From Ambrosia x helenae (taxonomy: Eukaryota > Streptophyta > Magnoliopsida > Asterales > Asteraceae), in the NCBI GenBank assembly GCA_030844895.1, contig CM061227.1:75063575-75127574 (forward strand): a DNA stretch of 64,000 bases. Direction: 5' to 3'. The notes under the pieces were generated by a model. The model saw only the letters and a list, made by a program, of their open reading frames with translations. It searched no databases and had not been told where the DNA came from. The position numbers were made by a program, and so were the translations under genes. Shown here one piece after another: positions 57,798 through 64,000 of this stretch; within the stretch, counting starts at the first letter, position 1, and each line of letters starts with the position of its first letter.

Positions 57798-58391
57798 TTT
57801 GCTCTACCACACAACTGCAAATTGAGTTTTCGAACAGATTTTTCATCAAAAAGACCTAAAAGTTTTCTGTTTTGCATGAACATTGTATGACAATGGTGAT
57901 TGATTGATTTTGACTTGTTTTTACGGATAATATCAAAATTTATTTCACAGAACTTGATCTCCATCAAATCCAAAGCAAAACCTGATTAATATCATTGAAA
58001 TCCATCAACATTTGAAAAATTCAGATCAATTTAACTGATTTTTGAAGAAAAACCATTTTTCAAATGGGCTAGGTCGAATCAGAAGCTTCTAGGTCGAATT
58101 AGTGAGATTTTTGTGTCGAATCAAGTGATTTTTGGTCGAACCAGTTGTTTGTTCTTCATTCTGACTATGTTGTGTTTCCATTCGAACCATTTTCTTTCAT
58201 TCGACCTTACGGGAGGTCGAACCAGAGTTCACATCAAGGTCGAATCAAGTCTTTGTGTTTCAGTTTCTCATTTGAGCCTATCTTTGGGGTCGAACCAACT
58301 TAGTTTGTTTCATTCGAACCCACGATTATCATTGTTAGGTCGAACCAGATTCTATTTGTCAAGATTTCTAAGTGCTGATTTTCCGAGCATC

Positions 58392-59520
58392 ATGGACAAC
58401 ATTTGGGGATTTCCGATGACACCTAGACCTACTACAACACAACCACAACATGTACCTATGAATCCTTGGGTAGTTGCATCACAGAAGACTAACACACAAC
58501 CACATGTACCGATTAATTACCTTGCCATACCATGTTCAACACCACCAACTGCTACTCATCCTCCACAACAAGTGCAAGACTATTGGGGAGTCGCAGCGGT
58601 TGCTCAGAATCAGACTTATAATGCGATTACTACTTTGATCAATGACTTATCTTCAGGAAGTGCTAATCGTCCGCCAAAGTTGTTGGATATATCCGAGTAA
58701 TATCAATGGCAGAAGAAGTTCAAGATTCATTTGGAGGGCATGGGATTGGAAGGTGGAGAATCTTGGAAAATGATCATGAAGGGATATAATCCACCGATGG
58801 TTGAGAATACAAATATACCAATACCTCTTGAAGACTTAAAAAACGATGAGAAGAAGAAGTTTGATGTTGAAAAGAAAGCGTTTTCTCAGCTGTCTCAAGC
58901 CTTAACCACAGATCTGCTACATCAGTTTGGATCTAGTACTACTTCAAAACAATTATGGGATTGTTTGAAGAATCGGCATGATGGTAATGACAAGGCGAGA
59001 AGACTTCGCATGGAAGAGCTGAGAAAGGAGTTTGAGAATTTTAGTTATGTGGGGAATGAAACATTGAAGGAGCTTGTTCCAAGATATTGTCATTTGTTAT
59101 CAAAATTATCAAATTATGATATTAACTTTCCTATGACTGAATTAGTGGACAAGTTTGCTATTTTGTTGCCTTCGTATTGGGGACAACATGTTGAAGTAGT
59201 GAAGGAAAAAGATGCTTATCAGTACTGGTCCATTAATGAGTTCATACAGAAGTTGGAGAACAAAGAAATCGAAGAAAGAAGGAAAGCTAAAAGAGCACAG
59301 TTTCCACAAAAGTTGCACCTCACGTTGCTTGTGTATCGAATGTTATTGAGCGACAAAGTAATCCAATCAATTATCTTGCTCCAGGACCAACCTACACACC
59401 AACTTCTTACACACCAACTCAACCTCAGATATCTGCAGCTTGTTACACATCATCAACAGGTATTCCACAACAACAACAACAATATGTTGCACCGATGATG
59501 ACTCAAGCATCCTCAAGCCA
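58392..59520 (+). pseudogene. gag: Copia gag of element E
   Basis: ATG at 58392 (MDNIWGFPMTPRPTTTQPQH) is chosen because upstream sequence is hairpin-rich leader. A Pro/Thr/Gln-rich N-terminus is followed by a stop at 58698, right before YQWQKKFKIHLEGMGL. The capsid-like UBN2-type region follows: AFSQLSQALTTDLLHQF, KQLWDCLKNRHDG and MEELRKEFENFSYVGNETLK (58870-59070). After a frameshift near 59310 a Pro/Gln/Thr-rich tail with a QQQQQ run continues to about 59520. No zinc knuckle or pol remains. It differs from element A gag. Confidence 0.8.
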
Positions 59521-59540
59521 AAGTTGTATTGGTCAAATGT

Positions 59541-59721
59541 GTACGTTCGGCCTCATCAAGGCTCGAACCAAAACATTACATACACTATTTCTTTATTCGA
59601 CCTTCTACAGGCTACATTCGACCCACCGTATGGTCGAATGTGTCTTCTAATCCTCATTCTTCAAAATACAAACGTGTATTATTGTGAATCCAAAGCTATA
59701 GCCACAAAACGTGTATCAACA
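59541..59721 (-). repeat. Partial 3' LTR of Sirevirus F (U3 only)
   Basis: Minus start TGTTGATACACGTTTTGTGG after the polypurine tract, with hairpins at 59615-59640 and 59546-59570. The rest of the LTR is replaced by element E gag. Confidence 0.72.
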
Positions 59722-59734
59722 AACTCCCCCTTGG
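59722..59734 (-). other. Polypurine tract of Sirevirus F
   Basis: CCAAGGGGGAGTT on minus, touching the ORF stop (59735-59737) on one side and the LTR start on the other. Confidence 0.85.
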
Positions 59735-62700
59735 CTATTGCTTGGATTGTTGTCGTTCATAGTCAAGCGTCTTGTTCATTAGCTTGATCCTCAACTTCTT
59801 CTTTTGTTCTTTGCTCATTTCAGGTTCAAGTTGTCGTTTGCGCGAACCTTCTTTTGAAATTTCTTTGAGCTTCATATAGTTCTGAAGCACTTTGTTATAT
59901 TCACACCCAACATTCACATCATACGCAAAGCAAAAACAAACTACTCTGTAAAACTTCATCGCTTGTTCTCCGTCCTGAGCTTGATAATAGATTGGATTGA
60001 AATATAACATCTTGATATCATCAGCTGAACAGTTAATCAACCACATTGGGACAAAAATTCTGATTTTCTTGAACATCACATTCGGATCTTTATCTTTCAG
60101 CAAGATAACTGCTTCAGCTGTCTTCTAGTCGTAGTACCAACAATGAAAATCTTTGTTGAAATGTTGTTGGATTGGCATCAAAGGAATCCATTTCATCACA
60201 ACTGGAGGTTTATATTTCAGAGTCACTTTGTTTAAACCTGTAATGGGATCAACTTCATTCTTGTGGACAATTCGTTTAGGATATTCAGGCCTAAACAAAT
60301 TCCATTTAATTCTACTCTCCCAACCCATCTTTTCAGCAAAATAACCCACTGCATGATTATTCACAGAAGCTCCACCCATAGTGTGTCTACAGATGTCTCT
60401 CACGGCCCAGTAAGGAAGTGTTTTAATATCATGAAATCTATAAAAGTACAGAATTCCATTTTCCCATTTCACTCCAATACATCTTAGTCGAGAAAAGTAT
60501 TTCCAAGCTAGGGCTCTTCGTTTGAAATACTGATTATGAAGTTTGTAGAACGCACCCTGAACTTCTGCAATTGGCCTATTAGCTTCTTTTTCTTTCATTT
60601 TTCTCAGCAACTCTATTAACTCTTTAGATTGTTTGAAAGGTTGTTTCTTATCAACATCATTTCCAAACACTTCTTCCAAAACATTCTTTCCTTTCTTATT
60701 AGCCAACTTTTTAGCTTCTTTCAGGCTCTCCTCATTGATCTCAGGAATCACCATATTCTTTGTCTTCATAGGATAATATTCTGGATTTTCTTCATGTGTA
60801 ATATCCTCCATTTCAATATCCTCAAACACAGGTACATCTCGATCATCAGAATGTGTTCATGCATCTTTAACTGGTATATCTGGAATCTGTCGATCATTCA
60901 TAATGTCTTCTAGATATTTCCCTATCTTCTTTGCTAGTCATTCAAGTATTTCATTACACATAGCAACAGATAAATCTCCATCTTCAAGATCAGGATCTTG
61001 ATAATCTATCTCATATCTCATGTCTTCACTCTCAAAGATTTCTGGAAATCTACCAGTCAACTCTATTGTCCAGACTTGTCTTTCAAGCATTTGTTTGTAC
61101 ATATTCTTATCTTCATCAGTCAAAGCACCAATCTTTTCATTCCAAAAGATAGACTGATCTTCACCAACAGTTTCACCGCTCTTCTTTGAGCTAGATCCGC
61201 CTCTGCTCTTCTCTGATTCTCTCTTCTTGAATCTGTATCTACCAGTATCATCATCATCATCCGAATCTTTGTCACTCGAATCTTTGTCTTTCTTTGAAGT
61301 TTTACCTCCAACATTATCATCATCTGAACCCTCTTCATCAGTATCATCATAATCGACCTGTTCTTCCTCTTCCTCTTCCTCTTCTTCACCAGCTTTAAAT
61401 TGTGGTGCTTCAGAATATAACTTGTCAATCAATTTCTTCATCTCCTTGTTTTTGCTTTCAATCATCTTGATCTTTCTTTTGTTTTTCTTGTCAGAAGCTC
61501 TGAGTTTCTCAATAGTTTCTTCTAACTCTTTTTTGGCTTCTGAGATGACAAAACAATCTTCAACAAGTTAACTTCATTCTCTTTCATTTGCTTAAACTCT
61601 TCTTGTTGTTGGCTAAAAGCTTTCATCACATTTCCAATATGTCTATTCACCAATTCCATCACTTCATCAGAAACAATGACTTTGGCTTTAGAACTTGATT
61701 CAGCTATGGCTTCCTTTGATTTCTTTTCCATTTCTGCTAGAACATTCTTCAAAGTTGGATTAGTTGTAACCTCTTCAGTAGTTTTCTTCTTTTTCAAACT
61801 TGGTGATGCTGTTGGTGTTGTTTCTTTCGAACTAGTTGCTTTAGGAACTTTCTTTCCAAGAACTAACAGATCAATCTCACTGTTTCTCTTCTTTCTTGGG
61901 TTTTCCTTCTTTCACAAAGTTTTCTTCCTTCCTCGAACAGTCTTTGCACCTGTAACTGGTGAACCTTCAAAATCATCAAGATTAAGTATTAATTCAGCAT
62001 CTTCTTCAGTTACAGTCTTCTTTCTTTGTTCTTCAAACATCTTATCTATAGCTTCAGGTGTAGTGATTTCAGTGGCCTTGGGATCAATAGCCTTCACAGT
62101 TTAAGTCTGAGAGTCCCGCTCTTCATTATCTTTAGTCTCTTCACTATCAGCTTCATCAACTAACATAGTCTTTGCTTTACCTTTACCTTTTGTGTTTGTC
62201 ACCTTCTTTGTTTTGGTTTCTCTCTCATCAGCCTTTTGTTTGCCCTTCCCAGACTTTACCCCTTTGTTTATAACTTGTCTCTTCCTTTTTGCAGTGTTGT
62301 CTACTGGACACAGTGGACTGTTAGAATCCGAATTACTGTCAGCATGTCTAGCTTTATCTTCACTTGGATCAGTATAAGCAACATCCCTTAAATGACCAAA
62401 CAAATTCTTATTCGGTGGCTTCTCTGCTTCAGATAAACCCTTGCAAGCAATCATCCTGCTCAAAGTTGTAAACTTAATATGATCCTGATTGATGACTTGC
62501 AGAGGATCTTTCTTCAGATCTGGGTATTTGTGATCAAACACCATCTGTAAGAATCTAGGGTACATTAGAAACTTGTCACCCTTCAAGCCTTGTAGAACTT
62601 CTTTCATGTGATGGAAGAACATCCCAGACACATTGAAAGGCTTGTTCAATATGAGTGCCACCACCAATGAACATAAAGCATTCCTTAACACGTCAAACCC

Positions 62701-63200
62701 TCCACTTACTGGTCCAAACACATGCATAATAACATGTAACTAATACTTGTAAGGTGGACACAGCTTTGCTTTGTGTAACATGAAATCTGTAACTGGTCCA
62801 TTGTACTTCATCCTCAAGAAGCACTTTCTCTGTTCTATCCAAGTTAACTCAATCGGATCTGTCGGAGAATCTCTTAACTGTAAAGCCTCTCTGATATCTT
62901 GCTATGAAACTAACACAAGATTTCCTTGTATTCTGCTCTGGAGGCATTCTCCCAGAATGTAGTAGCTGCATTTTCCGAGAAATGAACTTGATGATCTTTG
63001 TAAATGTTCATCGACTGTGCAAGAGCATAGACGACTCCGCATCTCTTCAAGAAGGCAATGATTCCATCTAATTCTGTATATTTTCCAACTACACCAAGAT
63101 ACGCACAACAATTGCGCTTCGCCTCGAAGTTCAACTCCTTGGGTGCTTTCTTTTCTTGGGTTGCTGTCTCTTTAACACATTGAGATGCTTCTTCAGCCAT
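59735..63200 (-). pseudogene. Sirevirus extra (envelope-position) ORF, copy 3
   Basis: ATG at 63200 (MAEEASQCVKETATQEKKAP), RNCCAYLGVVGKYTELDG. A frameshift near 62930 leads to a second frame (to about 61522) with GGFDVLRNALCSLVVALILN, KFLMYPRFLQMVFDHKYPDL, the Lys-rich KRKRQVINKGVKSGKGKQK and part of the coiled coil; stops include about 62100 and 61912. A second frameshift near 61510 leads to the third frame with the Glu/Asp run (61400-61240) and the C-terminal block: WENGILYFYRFHDIKTLPYW, CRHTMGGASVNNHAVGYFAE and FVPMWLINCSADDIKMLYFN. It ends ERQQSKQ, close to copy 1. Stops occur near 60936, 60858 and 60125. Function unknown; best-preserved C-terminus of the three. Confidence 0.77.
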
Positions 63201-64000
63201 TTAATCTGTAAAACAATCAAACAAAAACATTCAAACTTGTTAAAATGGATAAATCAATAATTTGGTCAAAAAGTGTTTCATTCGACCCAACGTGGGTTCG
63301 AATGAGTTAACATGAGTTTGAATGTGATGAAAATTATCTCATTCGACCAAACAAATCTTCATTCGGCCCTTTGATAGGTTCGAATGAAACCTGTTGATAT
63401 TCAAAATTACCAAAACATTGAATTAACCATTTTAACCATTGTTTTTGATTGACATTGATCCTAACACGACCGTTCAACCTATTCTAAGGTTTAATTGTAC
63501 CAGTTAATCAATAATCGATGGTTTTCCCCAAAAACTAGGGTTTAACGAATCGATTTTAAACAAATCAGTGTTATATAACTTGTTTTTGCAATCCTCTCCC
63601 CCTAAAACCAACGATATTGATGAATATATGGTCAATTTTGATTAAACAACACATCTAGATCACAAATAATCCAGTTTAGGGTTTTACCATTCAAGCAATG
63701 ATTCTATTCGTTTCCATGGATTAATACCTATAAAATTGGTATAGAAATGATTAGAAATGTCCATAGAACAAGATTAAAAGATGTAAAATGTCTAGTCAAC
63801 AAGGTGACTTTAAGATTAAAATTTGAAAATTTTTCAGAATGGGTTCGAATGAGCAGAAACACATATATATATATATCGATGGTACGTTCGACCGACCCGT
63901 GCAGGGTTCGAATGAGAAGATCAGTCTTTCATTCGACCTACTAAAAGGTTCGAATGAAAAACTGATGGTTTGAATGAAAGAAAATCAAATGAACTCTACC
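63201..64000 (-). other. Leader of Sirevirus F, runs out of window
   Basis: No gene. Internal polypurine tract at 63595-63607 (TTTTAGGGGGAGA on minus), followed by GGATTGCAAAAACAAGTTAT, like TTATGCAAAAACAAAGG at 16480. Hairpins at 63279-63304, 63336-63386 and 63887-63957. Gag, pol and 5' LTR, if present, lie to the right of the window. Confidence 0.65.
63206..63230 (-). promoter_or_regulatory. Splice-acceptor-like site before extra ORF copy 3
   Basis: Minus strand TTTTTGTTTGATTGTTTTAC followed by AG, five bases before the ATG at 63200. Strong pyrimidine bias with terminal CAG. Confidence 0.45.

Larger units (their letters stand above)
57279..59540 (+). mobile_element. Copia element E: 5' LTR, PBS and gag, 3'-truncated
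   Basis: A complete 5' LTR, primer-binding site, hairpin-rich leader and gag on plus. The sequence then changes near 59525-59545 into the antisense LTR of the next element; pol is missing. LTR start and hairpins resemble those of the extra-ORF elements, so this may be the 5' half of the same family. Confidence 0.75.

Overview
The window is plant nuclear DNA made almost entirely of transposable elements. I find no intact host gene. The retrotransposon types (Ty3/gypsy chromovirus, Sirevirus-like Ty1/copia, LINE, a 5S-bearing Cassandra-type LTR) and primer-binding sites matching plant initiator tRNA-Met (TGGTATCAGAGC) point to a flowering plant. The protein flavour suggests a eudicot, perhaps Asteraceae, but that is recall, not proof. 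Every coding region seen carries stops, frameshifts or deletions, so these are old, silenced copies.

Layout. 1-6427: 3' part of a decayed Tekay-like Ty3/gypsy chromovirus with its 3' LTR. 6428-8248: probable LTR remnant of another gypsy element. 8249-9740: LINE fragment. 9950-12960 and 22700-25900: one scrambled repeat mosaic, split by a nest of copia elements. 13069-22700: an antisense Sirevirus-like LTR and 3' end, interrupted by a composite element (13289-21326, flanked by CACAC) that holds a small ORF-less element, a Sirevirus 3' fragment with a long extra ORF, and a third LTR piece. About 26000-35646: a Sirevirus-like copia with gag, pol, several polypurine tracts and a 3' LTR, preceded by two perfect 38-40 bp palindromes. 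35656-36429: LTR fragment related to the one at 3962. 36430-37020: possible host gene 5' end, minus strand. 39787-40100: MITE. 41165-44155: a second copia type, interrupted by a Cassandra-type LTR. 45424-57278: antisense Sirevirus with RNase H, a conserved non-coding block, the extra ORF and 3' LTR; its RNase H is split by a gag-only chromovirus derivative (51976-57128). 57279-about 59540: plus-strand copia 5' LTR, primer-binding site and gag. About 59540-64000: another antisense Sirevirus 3' end with the extra ORF.

Main signal. A roughly 1,150-codon ORF of unknown function occurs three times (16938-20492 plus; 45957-49400 minus; 59735-63200 minus). In all three it lies between an internal polypurine tract (TTTTAGGGGGAGA type) and the true 3' polypurine tract, and its stop codon lies within a few bases of the latter. 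In two copies a splice-acceptor-like sequence precedes its ATG by a few bases. The minus copy at 45957 follows copia RNase H on the same strand, so the ORF occupies the place of the envelope-like gene of Sireviruses, possibly expressed from a spliced RNA. The LTRs and leaders of these elements also carry many short hairpins of the form CATTCGACC-loop-GGTCGAATG.
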